Source: Paraliomyxa sp041600735
Lineage (GTDB): Bacteria > Myxococcota_A > Polyangia > Nannocystales > Nannocystaceae
Direction: 5' to 3'
Length of the DNA: 64,000 bases
Assembly (NCBI GenBank): GCA_041600735.1
Contig: JBFIJN010000001.1
Coordinates: 13,118-77,117 of the forward strand
A program made the translations under genes and the position numbers. The notes below the pieces were generated by a model that saw only the letters and a program-made list of their open reading frames with translations, did no database searches and was not told where the DNA came from. This document shows, one piece after another, positions 46,196-55,704 of the stretch. Each line of letters begins with the position of its first letter. The stretch's first letter is position 1.

Positions 46196-48847
46196 ATGCC
46201 TCGTTGGGCGGTGTCGCCGCGGCTCGACAAGCCGCGACGCGCGAGCGATGATTCTGCTGTGAAACGTCGTCCTCCGTCGAACGGCCCGCCGCGGGACGCC
46301 ACGGACGGCGAGGCACGGCGACGCCCCGAGGTGCTGGTCACCCTGTGGCCGGAGCAGACGCCCGAGCCCGACGCACCGGTTCCACGGCGGCCGAGGCCGC
46401 GTGAGCCTCCTGCACCCGAGCAGATCGGACGCTTCCGCATCTTGCGACCGCTCGGGTCCGGGGGAATGAGCGTGGTCTACGAGGCCTACGACGATCGCCT
46501 CGATCGCACGGTGGCGCTCAAGCTGCTGCGCGAGCGAGGCGGTCGCCGACGTCAAGCTCGTCTGCAGCGCGAGGCGCAAGCGCTGGCGCGCCTGTCCCAT
46601 CCCAATGTGGTCGAGGTCTACGAGACCGGCAGCCACGGCGGGCGCGCATTCCTGGTGATGGAGCGCCTGCCGGGCGAGCCGCTGCACCGCTGGATCGCCG
46701 CGGCGCCGCGCACCGTGCAGGCCGTGGTCGACACGTTCGTCGCGGCCGGTCGTGGGCTCGCGGCGGCCCACGCCCACGGCCTGGTGCACCGCGACTTCAA
46801 GCCCTCCAACGTGCTGGTCGACGCCGACGGTCGCGTTCGCGTGTTCGACTTTGGCCTGGCCGCGCCGAGCGGAGTGCCGTCGGAGGACTCGATCCGCACC
46901 GGTCGCAACCCGCTGGCCTCGGGCCCGAACACGGCGGGGACGGGGCCGCACGCGGTGGCTTCGGGCTCGCACCCGGCGCTGGCCGGAGCGCTCGGCGATC
47001 TCGACGTGAACACGAGCTACGACGAGATCTGGGAGAGCGCGCTCACCCGCACCGGGGCGATGCTCGGCACGCCCGCGTACATGTCTCCGGAGCAGTACGA
47101 AGGGCGACCCGCGACCGCGCAGAGCGATCAGTTCGCGTTCTGCGTGGCGCTCCGCGAGGCGCTGCATGGCGAGCATCCGTTCGTGGAGCGGCAGCAGTGG
47201 GATCTGCTGCCCAAGCACGTGATGGAGGGCAAGCTGCGCGAGCCTCCGGGCGGGCGCGGGGTTCCGGCGGCGCTCGAGCGCGTGCTCGTGCGCGGCCTGT
47301 CGGTGCGGCCCTACATGCGCTGGCCGAGCATGGAGGTGCTGCTCGTCGAGCTCCAGCGCGCGATGGGCTACCGGCGTCGCGTGGCCTGGATCTCGGGCGC
47401 CGCGCTGGTCACCGCGAGCGCGGCCGGGCTGGTGCTGTGGCTGGGGCGCCCGCCGGCCGATGCCAGCCCGTGCGATCCGTGCGACCTGGCGAGCGAGGCC
47501 GTGCTCGGGGAGACGCCCGCCGATCCCGAGCTCGCGCGCCGCATCGAGGCGCACCGCGAGGCGCTCGCGCAGGCCAAGGCGCTCGAGCGCGCCGGCCAGT
47601 ACCGGGCCGGCCTCGAGGTCGCCGTACCCGTGGCCCTCGCTGCCGATGCCCTCGACCACCCGCCGCTCCGGGCCGAGGCTCAGCTCCAGGTGGGCCTGCT
47701 GCAGCGCTACCTCGGCGCCCACGATGAGGCCGAGCGGGCGCTCGAGCGCGCGTACTTCTTGGGGCAGGAGCTCGAGCGCGATGAGCTGGCCCGCGAGGCG
47801 GTGACGATGCTCGCGTACGTGGTCGCGAGGCTGCAGCTGCGCCCCGACGACGGCATGCGCTGGCTCGAGGCCGCGCGCGTGGCCGCCGAGCGCGTGGGCG
47901 GCGACAAGGCGTGGGCCGACTACCTCGATACGGAGGGCTCGGTGCTGTGGGCCGCGCGACGCCACGACGAAGCGCTGGCCCGCTACCAGCTCGCGCTGCC
48001 GCTGCTCGAGAAGGAGTGGGGCCCGCAGCATCCCGAGGTCGCCGGAGTGCTCAACAACATCGGGCTGCTGCTCCTCGAGCTCGATCGACCCGACGTGGCG
48101 CTCGACTACATCCGACGCTCGCTGGCGATCCGTGAGACCGCGCTCGGCTCGCAGCACCCCGAGGTGGGCAAGATGCTCAACAACCTCGGGCTCGCGCTGC
48201 TGCGGGCGGGCCGCGACGACGAGGCGATCGTCAGCTTCGAACGCGCTCATGAGCTGCGACGGCGCGTGCTGGGGCCGGGTCATCCCGACGTGGCCAAGCC
48301 GCTCGCGAACCTGGCCGCGGTGCAGCTCCAGCAGGGGCGACTCGATGCGGCGGCCGAGCACGCGACGCAGGCGCTCGCGATCCGCGAGCGGGCGCACGGC
48401 GTGGACTCGGTCGAGGCTGCGATGATGCACGCGCTGGTGGGCCAAGTACGGCTCGCGCAGGACCACGACGAGGAGGCGAGGCAGAGCCTCACGCGCGCCG
48501 TCCTGGCCATCGAGCAGGCGCTGGGAGCCGATCGCGTGGAGCTGGTGGAGCCGCTGTTCCACCTCGCAGAGGCGGAGCGTCGCTTGGGTCGACGTTCGCA
48601 GGCGCTCGCCCACGTGCAGCGAGGGCTGGCGATCGGGAGCGCCGAGGGCGTCGAGCCCTGGGATCTCGCCGCGGGGCGCCTGGTGCTCTCGCGCGTGCAG
48701 TGGGACGCGGGTGATCGGGTGCTGGCCTGGGCCGCAGCCGAGGCCGCGCGCAAGGCCTATGCGAGCGTGCCCCGGTCGCGACGCCCGCGGATGGCGGCGG
48801 AGATCGCCGAGCTCGAGGCCTGGTTGTCCGAGCTCGACGCGCCCTAG
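46196..48847 (+). CDS. Serine/threonine protein kinase with TPR repeats
   Basis: 883 residues (GTG at 46259 gives 862). The kinase domain (about 95-400) has the Gly loop GSGGMSVVYEAYD, ATP Lys in VALKLL, catalytic loop HRDFKPSNVLV and VFDFGLAAPS, with a longer insert before GTPAYMSPEQYEG. A membrane-like helix (ISGAALVTASAAGLVLWLG, about 400-420) separates it from some ten TPR units; three carry tandem HPEVA..LNNLGLLL-type motifs. This kinase-TM-TPR layout is common in myxobacteria; the TPR side is outside the cytoplasm. Targets unknown. Confidence 0.9.
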   Translation: MPRWAVSPRLDKPRRASDDSAVKRRPPSNGPPRDATDGEARRRPEVLVTLWPEQTPEPDAPVPRRPRPREPPAPEQIGRFRILRPLGSGGMSVVYEAYDDRLDRTVALKLLRERGGRRRQARLQREAQALARLSHPNVVEVYETGSHGGRAFLVMERLPGEPLHRWIAAAPRTVQAVVDTFVAAGRGLAAAHAHGLVHRDFKPSNVLVDADGRVRVFDFGLAAPSGVPSEDSIRTGRNPLASGPNTAGTGPHAVASGSHPALAGALGDLDVNTSYDEIWESALTRTGAMLGTPAYMSPEQYEGRPATAQSDQFAFCVALREALHGEHPFVERQQWDLLPKHVMEGKLREPPGGRGVPAALERVLVRGLSVRPYMRWPSMEVLLVELQRAMGYRRRVAWISGAALVTASAAGLVLWLGRPPADASPCDPCDLASEAVLGETPADPELARRIEAHREALAQAKALERAGQYRAGLEVAVPVALAADALDHPPLRAEAQLQVGLLQRYLGAHDEAERALERAYFLGQELERDELAREAVTMLAYVVARLQLRPDDGMRWLEAARVAAERVGGDKAWADYLDTEGSVLWAARRHDEALARYQLALPLLEKEWGPQHPEVAGVLNNIGLLLLELDRPDVALDYIRRSLAIRETALGSQHPEVGKMLNNLGLALLRAGRDDEAIVSFERAHELRRRVLGPGHPDVAKPLANLAAVQLQQGRLDAAAEHATQALAIRERAHGVDSVEAAMMHALVGQVRLAQDHDEEARQSLTRAVLAIEQALGADRVELVEPLFHLAEAERRLGRRSQALAHVQRGLAIGSAEGVEPWDLAAGRLVLSRVQWDAGDRVLAWAAAEAARKAYASVPRSRRPRMAAEIAELEAWLSELDAP

Positions 48848-48852
48848 CGGGC

Positions 48853-48870
48853 AGGCTTGGGCCCAAGCCT
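48853..48870. terminator. Palindromic hairpin between convergent genes
   Basis: AGGCTTG-GGCC-CAAGCCT: a 7-bp stem with a 4-base loop, perfect on both strands, within the 27 bases between the kinase stop and the ferritin-like gene's stop. No U-tract follows, so it may act in both directions as a weak or factor-assisted terminator. Confidence 0.55.
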
Positions 48871-48874
48871 AGGC

Positions 48875-50323
48875 CTAGGCCTGGGCCGACGCGGCGAGCA
48901 GCTGCTCGAGCATCGGCTCGATCAGCTCGGCCCACGCGTGCTCGCCTGCCAGCGCATGGCCGCGGGCGTCGAGTCGACCGTGGGCGGCCAGGGATGCGGC
49001 CTCGGGATCGGCGGCCGGCAGCTCGGGGGCGGGGCTCGAGCGCAGCGCCGCGGCCACCTCGCGCAGGCGGTCCGCGACCGCTTCGCCGCCTTGGTCGAGC
49101 GCCCAGGCGACGGTCGACCAGGCCAGCGCCGCATGCCGGGCTTCATCGTCGGCGAGCGCGAGCAGCCGCTCCTGCACGGCGGGCTCGATCACGGCTCGGG
49201 CCGCGCGCTGGGCCGCGAGCGCGGCGATCGTCTCGCCCACGCAGCCCTCGGCGAACGTGTCGGCGGCGAGCTGCGCGAGGCCGGCGGGGCGGGGCGAGGG
49301 CAGCGGGAGCGGGCCCGGCTGCACTGCGGCTTCGCCGTAGCGGCTCGCGAGCGAGAAGCACAGGCGTGCGTGCTCGATCTCGTCGAGCGCGGCGCGCTGG
49401 GTCGCGGCCAGCAGGCTCGGCGGGGCCCCCACGGCCATCAGCTCGAGCGTCGCGCGAGCGAAGGAGGCGACCGAGGCATGCTCGGCCAGCGCATCGTCGA
49501 GCCAGCCCTGGGCGATGCGCTCGCGCAGCGCGTGGGGCAGCGGCTCGCGATCGACGAGCTCCACCAGCCCGGCCTCGTTCCAGCCCTCGCGCGCGGCCGC
49601 GGCCGCCTCGACCGTTGCCACCATCGGTCCGTGGTCACCCAGCAGCGGACGGCCACTACAGTACTCGAACCAGTGGTAGCAGCACGTGTCGTCGCCTCCG
49701 GGCTTGGCGCGCGCGAGCTCGGTGCCATGCTCGTTGAACGCACCTTGCATGTTGGGCGCGGCGGAGAGCCCCGCGTACTTCTTGGGGTGGGCCGTGATCG
49801 CCTCGCTGCCCTTGCCGCCGGAGATGCGGCTGGGGCAGTCCATCTTCTCGGGGAGGCCGGGCACGCCGAGGACCGCGGCATCGGCCTGCGTGCCGCACCA
49901 ATTGCCCGCTACGCACGTGGACTCCTCCGGGTTGTAGCCGTCGATGTACGGCGGGTCGCCGGGGTAACCCATCATCATCTCCTCGGGCATGTTCGGCGAG
50001 GCACCGGGCACTGGCGCCGGGGGCGTGGGCACGCCCGTCCCCGGTACGTTGGCCACGGGCGGGGTCGCCTCGTCGGGCTCGGCGTCGTCGGTCGCCGCGT
50101 TGGCCCGGGCCTCGGCCTCGGCCTTTCTGGCCTCGCGGCGCGCCTTGGCGTCGCGCAGGGGCCCGTGCCGCCCTTCCTTGGCGTCGTTACGGGCGGAGCG
50201 CTCGCCCTTCGCGCCGTCCTTTTCGTCGGCCGCGCTGGGCGTGGGGGAAGACGAGCATCCGGCTAGGCCGGGCAAGCAAGCGAGCAGGGCGATGCGGGCT
50301 CGCAGACACAGCGTGTCGCGCAT
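48875..50323 (-). CDS. Lipoprotein with ferritin-like domain
   Basis: 482 residues. Signal peptide with lipobox GLAGC, then an Ala/Glu/Arg-rich low-complexity region to about residue 110, a Cys-containing middle part, and a ferritin-like four-helix segment (about 255-420) with the iron-ligand motifs ALAEHASVASFARAT, DEIEHARLCFSLA and DDEARHAALAWS (two Ex(2)H-type motifs as in ferritin-like/rubrerythrin proteins). It would be an extracytoplasmic, possibly di-iron protein, which is odd for a fold usually found inside cells. Confidence 0.75.
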   Translation of the reverse strand: MRDTLCLRARIALLACLPGLAGCSSSPTPSAADEKDGAKGERSARNDAKEGRHGPLRDAKARREARKAEAEARANAATDDAEPDEATPPVANVPGTGVPTPPAPVPGASPNMPEEMMMGYPGDPPYIDGYNPEESTCVAGNWCGTQADAAVLGVPGLPEKMDCPSRISGGKGSEAITAHPKKYAGLSAAPNMQGAFNEHGTELARAKPGGDDTCCYHWFEYCSGRPLLGDHGPMVATVEAAAAAREGWNEAGLVELVDREPLPHALRERIAQGWLDDALAEHASVASFARATLELMAVGAPPSLLAATQRAALDEIEHARLCFSLASRYGEAAVQPGPLPLPSPRPAGLAQLAADTFAEGCVGETIAALAAQRAARAVIEPAVQERLLALADDEARHAALAWSTVAWALDQGGEAVADRLREVAAALRSSPAPELPAADPEAASLAAHGRLDARGHALAGEHAWAELIEPMLEQLLAASAQA

Positions 50324-50356
50324 GGCGGCGAAGGTACACCAAACGGCGCGCCAGCG

Positions 50357-51445
50357 TCAGGCGACCACGGGCAGGCGCGCGCGGGCTCGCTCGGGGAGCG
50401 CCGCCTCGGGCCGCGACTCGGGCCGCGCGAGCTCGGGTCGGGACGGGTGCGCGGTGCCGCAGCCGAACGGGGTGAGGCCCAGCTCCTCGAGCATGCGGAG
50501 ATCATCGTCGGGACCGCGGTTGGGCGTGGTGAGGAAGTCGCCGACCATCATGCCCGATGCGCCGGCCGAGAACATCAGCGGCACGAGCTGCCCCAGGTGG
50601 GTGCGCCCGGCGGCGATGAAGATGTTCTGGTGCGGCAGGAACATGCGAAACGCCGCGATGATGCGCAGGATCTGCAGCGGAGCCAGCGGCTCGACGCGCG
50701 CGAGCGCGGTGCCGTCGATGCTCACCAAGAAGTTGAGCGGGACCTCGTCCACATCGAGCTCGCGCAGGGTCTCGGCGAGCTCCACCCGGTCGGAGTTCTG
50801 CTCGCCCATGCCGAAGATCCCGCCCACGCACGTGCGCAGCCCCTTGGCCTTGGCGCGGCGGATCGTGGCGATGCGCTCGTCGTAGGTGTGCGTGGTGACG
50901 ATCTTGGAGAAGTAGCTGCGACCGGTCTCGAGGTTGTGGTTGAGCTCGGTGAGGCCGGCGTCGACGAGGCGATCGAGCGCGGCATCGGAGAGGAAGCCGA
51001 CCGAGGCGTGGGCCTCGGTGTGGCCCGCGTCGCGGATCGCTCGCACGGCCGACTCGATGTGCGCGAGGCCCTTGCTGCCGTCGGGCAGCCCGCGGGTGGC
51101 GGTCACGAGGCCGAGCGCGGTGGCGTGGCGACTGCGGGCCTTGGCGCTCTCGGCCACGATCTCGTCGAGCTCGGTGAACTTGCTGGGCTGCACGTGCGTG
51201 GAGAAGTGCCGCGACTGCGAGCAGAACCCGCAGTCCTCGGGGCAACCCCCCTCCTTCGCGTTGATGATCGAGCACAGGTGCACGTTGCTGCCGAAACGCG
51301 CGCGGCGCAGCCGATCGGCGGCCGACATCAGCTCCCAGACGTCCGTGTCCTCGGAGAGGAACGCGAGCAGGGTGGGGGCGTCCACGGCTCGATCGTTGCC
51401 GGCCAGGATGCGGTCGGCGTACGCGGAGGGGTCGGGGCGGCTCAT
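50357..51445 (-). CDS. bioB: Biotin synthase
   Basis: 362 residues. This radical SAM enzyme inserts sulfur into dethiobiotin. The cluster motif CPEDCGFCSQS is preceded by LCSIINAKEGG; other family motifs are NHNLETGRSYF, GGIFGMGEQ and NFLVSIDGT (SIxGTP-like), with a late GDFLTTPNRGPDDD-type tail. The 2Fe-2S ligands are expected in the barrel. The ATG at 51445 was chosen over a GTG at 51454. It is divergent from the pyruvate dehydrogenase operon; other bio genes are not in this window. Confidence 0.95.
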   Translation of the reverse strand: MSRPDPSAYADRILAGNDRAVDAPTLLAFLSEDTDVWELMSAADRLRRARFGSNVHLCSIINAKEGGCPEDCGFCSQSRHFSTHVQPSKFTELDEIVAESAKARSRHATALGLVTATRGLPDGSKGLAHIESAVRAIRDAGHTEAHASVGFLSDAALDRLVDAGLTELNHNLETGRSYFSKIVTTHTYDERIATIRRAKAKGLRTCVGGIFGMGEQNSDRVELAETLRELDVDEVPLNFLVSIDGTALARVEPLAPLQILRIIAAFRMFLPHQNIFIAAGRTHLGQLVPLMFSAGASGMMVGDFLTTPNRGPDDDLRMLEELGLTPFGCGTAHPSRPELARPESRPEAALPERARARLPVVA

Positions 51446-51539
51446 GGCGGGCACATATAGCAGGGAATTCGCCGCCTCGCGGTCCCCCGCGCGACGCTGG
51501 GCCGCTGCGGTGATAGGCTCCCGCGCCCTGGAGGTCCTG

Positions 51540-52562
51540 GTGAGCCAACCGAGCGCGAAATCCCCGTCCGCCCCCGTGCCGGGCCGCGATCCGCAGGAGC
51601 TGCGTCGTCTCTACACGCAGATGCTGCGGATCCGCCGCTTCGAAGAGTCGGCGGCCCGCGCCTATACGCAGGGCAAGATCAGCGGCTTCCTCCACCTCTA
51701 CATCGGGCAAGAGGCGATCGCGGTCGCGACCGCCGACCTGATGATCCCAGGCGATCGCGTGGTCACGACCTACCGCGATCACGGCTTCGCAGTGGCGCTC
51801 GGCTGTGACACGGGCGCGTGCATGGCCGAGCTCTACGGCAAGAAGACGGGCCTCGTCGGCGGCAACGGCGGCTCGATGCACTTCTTCGCCAAGGACAAGG
51901 GGCTGTGGGGCGGCTATGCGATCGTCGGCGGTCACCTGCCGGTCGCGGCCGGGCATGCGTTCGCGGCCAAGTACCTCGGCGACGGCTCGGTCACGCTGTG
52001 CTTCCTGGGCGAGGGCGCGATGCACATCGGCGCGACCCACGAGGCCATGCACCTCGCGGGGCTGTGGCGCCTGCCGATCGTGTTCGTGATCGAGAACAAC
52101 CAGTACGCGATGGGCACGCCGCTCAAGCGCCAGACCGCGGTCGACGACCTCACCGTGCGCGCGCCCGGGTATCGGCTCACCTCCGATCGCTGGGTGGTGC
52201 GCGACGTGTTCGAGACCCGCACGCGGCTGGCCAAGGCGGTCGAGCACGCGCGCAACGACTCGCAGCCGGCGCTCATCGAGCTGCTCACCTACCGCTTTCG
52301 CGGCCACAGCATGAGCGACCCGGGCAAGTACCGCACCAAGGAAGAGGTCGAGGGCTGGAAGGATCGCGACCCGCTGTTCCGCGCGCAGCTCGAGCTCTCG
52401 CGCGACCACGGGCTCTCGAGCGAGGACCTCGACGCACTCGACGAGGAGGTCATCGCCGAGATGGACGCCGCGGTCGCATTTGCCGAGGAGTCCCCGCAAC
52501 CCGACCCCGAGCACCGCTTCCTCGGGCACTACGTCGAAGACGATCTCGCCGCCGGGGCGTGA
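51540..52562 (+). CDS. pdhA: Pyruvate dehydrogenase E1 component, alpha subunit
   Basis: 340 residues. GGAGG precedes the GTG start by about 8 bases. Family motifs: GFLHLYIGQEAIAV, TTYRDHGF, GGSMHFF and the thiamine-diphosphate site GDGSVTLCFLGEGA...NNQYAMGTP. RFRGHSMSDPGKYRT is the phosphorylation-loop-like stretch of the alpha subunit. It forms a heterotetramer with E1 beta and decarboxylates pyruvate, passing the acetyl group to lipoyl-E2. E1 beta follows 17 bases later, E2 after that, so this is one operon. Confidence 0.95.
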   Translation: MSQPSAKSPSAPVPGRDPQELRRLYTQMLRIRRFEESAARAYTQGKISGFLHLYIGQEAIAVATADLMIPGDRVVTTYRDHGFAVALGCDTGACMAELYGKKTGLVGGNGGSMHFFAKDKGLWGGYAIVGGHLPVAAGHAFAAKYLGDGSVTLCFLGEGAMHIGATHEAMHLAGLWRLPIVFVIENNQYAMGTPLKRQTAVDDLTVRAPGYRLTSDRWVVRDVFETRTRLAKAVEHARNDSQPALIELLTYRFRGHSMSDPGKYRTKEEVEGWKDRDPLFRAQLELSRDHGLSSEDLDALDEEVIAEMDAAVAFAEESPQPDPEHRFLGHYVEDDLAAGA

Positions 52563-52579
52563 GGAGGGGTTCGTAGACC

Positions 52580-53563
52580 ATGGCACTGCTCCAGATCCGT
52601 CAAGCTTTGCTCGCTGCCATCGACGAGGAGATGGCCCGTGACGACCGCGTGTTCGTCATGGGCGAGGAGGTCGGCTACTACGACGGCGCCTACAAGGTGA
52701 CCGAGGGCCTGCTCGCCAAGTACGGCGAGAAGCGGGTGGTCGACACCCCGATCGCCGAGGCTGGCTTCGCCGGCGTGGGCATCGGCGCCGCGATGGCGGG
52801 GCTGCGCCCCATCGTCGAGTTCATGACCTTCAACTTCTCGGCGGTGGCCTTCGATCAGCTGCTCAACAACGCCGCCAAGCTGCGCCACCTGTCCAACGGG
52901 CAGTTCACGATCCCGATCGTGTTCCGCGGCCCCAACGGCGCCGCGCACATGCTGAGCTCGACCCACAGCCAGGCGTTCGAGAGCTTCTACTGCGGGTTCC
53001 CCGGGGTGAAGGTGATCTCGGTCGCCACCCCCTACGACGCCAAGGGCCTGCTGAAATCGGCGATCCGCGACGACAACCCCGTGATCTTCTTCGAGAGCGA
53101 GGTGATGTACGGGGTCAAGGGCGAGGTACCCGACGAGGAGTACCTGATCCCGATCGGCAAGGCCGACATCAAGCGCCCGGGCGACCACGTCACCGTGATC
53201 ACGTGGGGGCAGGGGGTGCCCGTGGCCCTCGCGGCCGCCGACATCGCCGCGGGCGACGGCATCGATTGCGAGGTCATCGACCTTCGCACGCTGCGACCGC
53301 TCGACGAAGCGGCCGTGCTCGCCTCGGTGCGCAAGACCAACCGCGCCGTGCTCGTCTACCACGGCTGGCCCTACGGCGGCACCGGGGCCGAGATCTCCGA
53401 TCGCATCCAGCGGCTCGCGTTCGATGACCTCGACGCGCCGGTCGAGCGCGTGTGCTACGAGGACGTCAACATGCCCTACGCGGAGAACCTCGAGCGCTTG
53501 GTGATTCCCAGCCCCGAGCAAGCCGCTCAAGCGATCCGCAAGGTCGCGTACTTCCGCGTCTAG
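52580..53563 (+). CDS. pdhB: Pyruvate dehydrogenase E1 component, beta subunit
   Basis: 327 residues, normal length. Hallmarks: MARDDRVFVMGEEVGYYDGAYK, RVVDTPIAEAGFAGVGIGAA, EFMTFNF, GPNGAAHMLSSTHSQ and VIDLRTLRPLDE near the C-terminus. It completes the E1 active site with the alpha subunit. It follows pdhA by 17 bases and is followed by E2; E3 (dihydrolipoamide dehydrogenase) is not in the window. Confidence 0.95.
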   Translation: MALLQIRQALLAAIDEEMARDDRVFVMGEEVGYYDGAYKVTEGLLAKYGEKRVVDTPIAEAGFAGVGIGAAMAGLRPIVEFMTFNFSAVAFDQLLNNAAKLRHLSNGQFTIPIVFRGPNGAAHMLSSTHSQAFESFYCGFPGVKVISVATPYDAKGLLKSAIRDDNPVIFFESEVMYGVKGEVPDEEYLIPIGKADIKRPGDHVTVITWGQGVPVALAAADIAAGDGIDCEVIDLRTLRPLDEAAVLASVRKTNRAVLVYHGWPYGGTGAEISDRIQRLAFDDLDAPVERVCYEDVNMPYAENLERLVIPSPEQAAQAIRKVAYFRV

Positions 53564-53609
53564 TCAGGCCCCTTTCCTTCTTCGCGAGCACACCAAGGCA
53601 AATAGACCG

Positions 53610-54932
53610 ATGGCCAAGATCGTCGAGCTACCCCGGCTCTCCGACACGATGGAGGAGGGCGTCATCGCCAAGTGGCACATCGCGCAGGGCGATACCGTCA
53701 AGCGCGGGCAGGTCATCGCCGACATCGAGACCGACAAGGCCACGATGGAGTTCGAGTCGTTCGATGCCGGCACCGTGCTGCGCATCGTCGCGGCCGAGGG
53801 CGAGCCGCTGGCGATCGGCACGCCGATCGCCGTGCTCGGCAAGGAAGGCGAGGACGTCGACGCTGCGCTCGCGGCTCACGGCGGCGGCGGGGCGACGGCG
53901 CCCAAGGCAGCGGCGGCGCCCGAGCCCAAGGCTGCGGCGGCGGACGAGCCCAAGGCGCCCGAGCCCAAGGCAGCGCCCAAGGCCTCCGCCTCGGCCGAGT
54001 CCGAGTCCGAGTCCGAACCGGAGGCCGCGGCCCCGGGGCGGGCCTCCGAGCGCATCGCCGCCTCTCCGCTCGCTCGCCGGATCGCGCGCGAGCGGGGGAT
54101 CGACCTCGCGAAGGTGACGGGCAGTGGTCCGCGCGGGCGCGTGGTGAAGGCCGATGTGGAGGCCGCCGCGGCGAGCGGAACGGCGGCCAAGGCTCCCGCG
54201 GCCGTCGCCGCCTCCGGCGAGGTGGATGCCCACGGTCGCCCGTTCGTGGAGCGGCCCGACGAGCCGGTCAAGCTCTCGCAGATGCGCAAGGCGATCGCGC
54301 GGCGCATGAGCCAGGCCAACGCCGAGATCCCGCACTTCTATCTCACCACCACCGTCGACATGGATCGCGCGGTGGCGCTGCGCGAGCAGCTCAAGGCGGG
54401 GCTCGACGCGAAGGTGAGCTTCAACGATCTCGTGCTGCTGGCCGCCGCCAAGGCGCTGCGTGTGCATCCCGAGGTCAATGCCTACTGGGACGGCACCACC
54501 GCGGTGCGGCGCGGCAACGTGCACATGGGGATCGCGGTGGCGGTGGACGAGGGGCTCATCGTGCCCGTCGTGCGCTACGCCGACCAACGCAGCCTGCGGG
54601 AGATCGCCGAGCTGGCCCGCGACCTCGGCCTGCGCGGGCGCGAGAAGAAGCTGCTGCCCCCGGAGATGAGCGGCAGCACCTTCACCGTCTCCAACCTGGG
54701 GATGTTCGGCATCGACGAGTTCGCGGCCGTGATCAACCCCGGCGAGGGTGCGATCCTCGCGGTGGGGGCCATCGTCGATACGGTGGTGGCCAAGGGCGGC
54801 CAAGCGGTGATCGGCAAGCGCATGAAGATGACGCTGGCCTGCGATCACCGCGTGATGGACGGAGCGGTCGGGGCCAAGTTCCTCGCCACGCTGCGGGGCC
54901 TGCTCGAGCAGCCGCTGGCCATGCTGGCCTGA
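53610..54932 (+). CDS. pdhC: Dihydrolipoyllysine acetyltransferase (pyruvate dehydrogenase E2)
   Basis: 440 residues: one lipoyl domain at the N-terminus with modified Lys43 (IETDKATMEFE), a long Ala/Pro/Lys/Glu/Ser linker including a run of Ser-Glu repeats (about 130-140), the peripheral subunit-binding domain (ASPLARRIARERGID, about 150-182) and the catalytic core ending with CDHRVMDGAVG, where His (about 413) is catalytic. It transfers the acetyl group to coenzyme A. A single lipoyl domain is common in bacteria outside Enterobacteria. It completes the operon with pdhA and pdhB. Confidence 0.95.
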   Translation: MAKIVELPRLSDTMEEGVIAKWHIAQGDTVKRGQVIADIETDKATMEFESFDAGTVLRIVAAEGEPLAIGTPIAVLGKEGEDVDAALAAHGGGGATAPKAAAAPEPKAAAADEPKAPEPKAAPKASASAESESESEPEAAAPGRASERIAASPLARRIARERGIDLAKVTGSGPRGRVVKADVEAAAASGTAAKAPAAVAASGEVDAHGRPFVERPDEPVKLSQMRKAIARRMSQANAEIPHFYLTTTVDMDRAVALREQLKAGLDAKVSFNDLVLLAAAKALRVHPEVNAYWDGTTAVRRGNVHMGIAVAVDEGLIVPVVRYADQRSLREIAELARDLGLRGREKKLLPPEMSGSTFTVSNLGMFGIDEFAAVINPGEGAILAVGAIVDTVVAKGGQAVIGKRMKMTLACDHRVMDGAVGAKFLATLRGLLEQPLAMLA

Positions 54933-55031
54933 GCCCGGTGGGCTGCGCTCCAGCAGCCGCCGCAATGGGGGTGTTGCGCCCCACCGACAGCGAGCCCGCG
55001 GATCGGTCACGATGCGCGTGGTCTTGCTGCC

Positions 55032-55700
55032 ATGAAGCGCTCTCGCCATCCGTGGGTCCCTGGTGCACGCATTCCCTCCGCTCTGGTCGCGCTCGGGCTG
55101 GGGATCGTCGTTGGGCTCGGCTGCAAGGTCGAGTCGGTGTTCACGTGCCTCGCCGACGAGGACTGCATCGCCGAGGGCGGCGACGGGGGCGTGTGCGAGC
55201 TCAACAACCTGTGCACGTTCCCCGATCTCGCGTGCGCCTCGGGCAAGCGCTGGCATGATCGCGCCGCCGAGCTCGCCGGCCAGTGCTACGCGCCCGAGGT
55301 CGCCGGCACCGAGACCGACGCCGGCTCGGGCGAGGGCAGCGGCAGCGGGAGTACCGGCGGCAGCGGGCCCGCGAGCTCCACGACCTTGCCGGCCGACGGC
55401 AGCAGCTCCGGCGAGCCGCCGATGACCGACACGAGCGCTGGCAGCAGCAGCGGCGGCATGCCGCTCGGCTGCGATGAGCAGTTCGGCACGGTCGAGGGCT
55501 ACCAGCTGTGCGAGGAGACCCCGGACACGTGCAGCTTCAACGCGGTGCTCAACCAGACCAGCTGCAACGACCTGTGCCCGATGTTCGGCTCGATCTGCAT
55601 CACTTCGTTCAACAACACCGCGGGCGACTGCGCTTCGATGGACATCGAGGCCCCGTGCGAAGAGGTCGCGAACGATCAGATCTGCGTGTGCTCGCGGTGA
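55032..55700 (+). CDS. Cys-rich lipoprotein with Gly/Ser linker
   Basis: 222 residues. The signal peptide ends in a lipobox (VVGLGC). Two small Cys-rich parts (about 30-85 and 150-222) flank a Gly/Ser/Thr-rich linker. Cys pairs such as CLADEDC and CSFNAVLNQTSC point to disulfides outside the cytoplasm. It has the same build as other lipoproteins in this window. No known domain. It lies 99 bases after E2 and 4 bases before mqnB. Confidence 0.65.
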   Translation: MKRSRHPWVPGARIPSALVALGLGIVVGLGCKVESVFTCLADEDCIAEGGDGGVCELNNLCTFPDLACASGKRWHDRAAELAGQCYAPEVAGTETDAGSGEGSGSGSTGGSGPASSTTLPADGSSSGEPPMTDTSAGSSSGGMPLGCDEQFGTVEGYQLCEETPDTCSFNAVLNQTSCNDLCPMFGSICITSFNNTAGDCASMDIEAPCEEVANDQICVCSR

Positions 55701-55704
55701 GTGC

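Noticed and set aside
46019..48613. A long minus-strand frame (864 residues) opposite the Ser/Thr kinase
   Set aside because: It is His/Arg/Leu-rich without any domain and mirrors the codon pattern of the kinase gene on the other strand.
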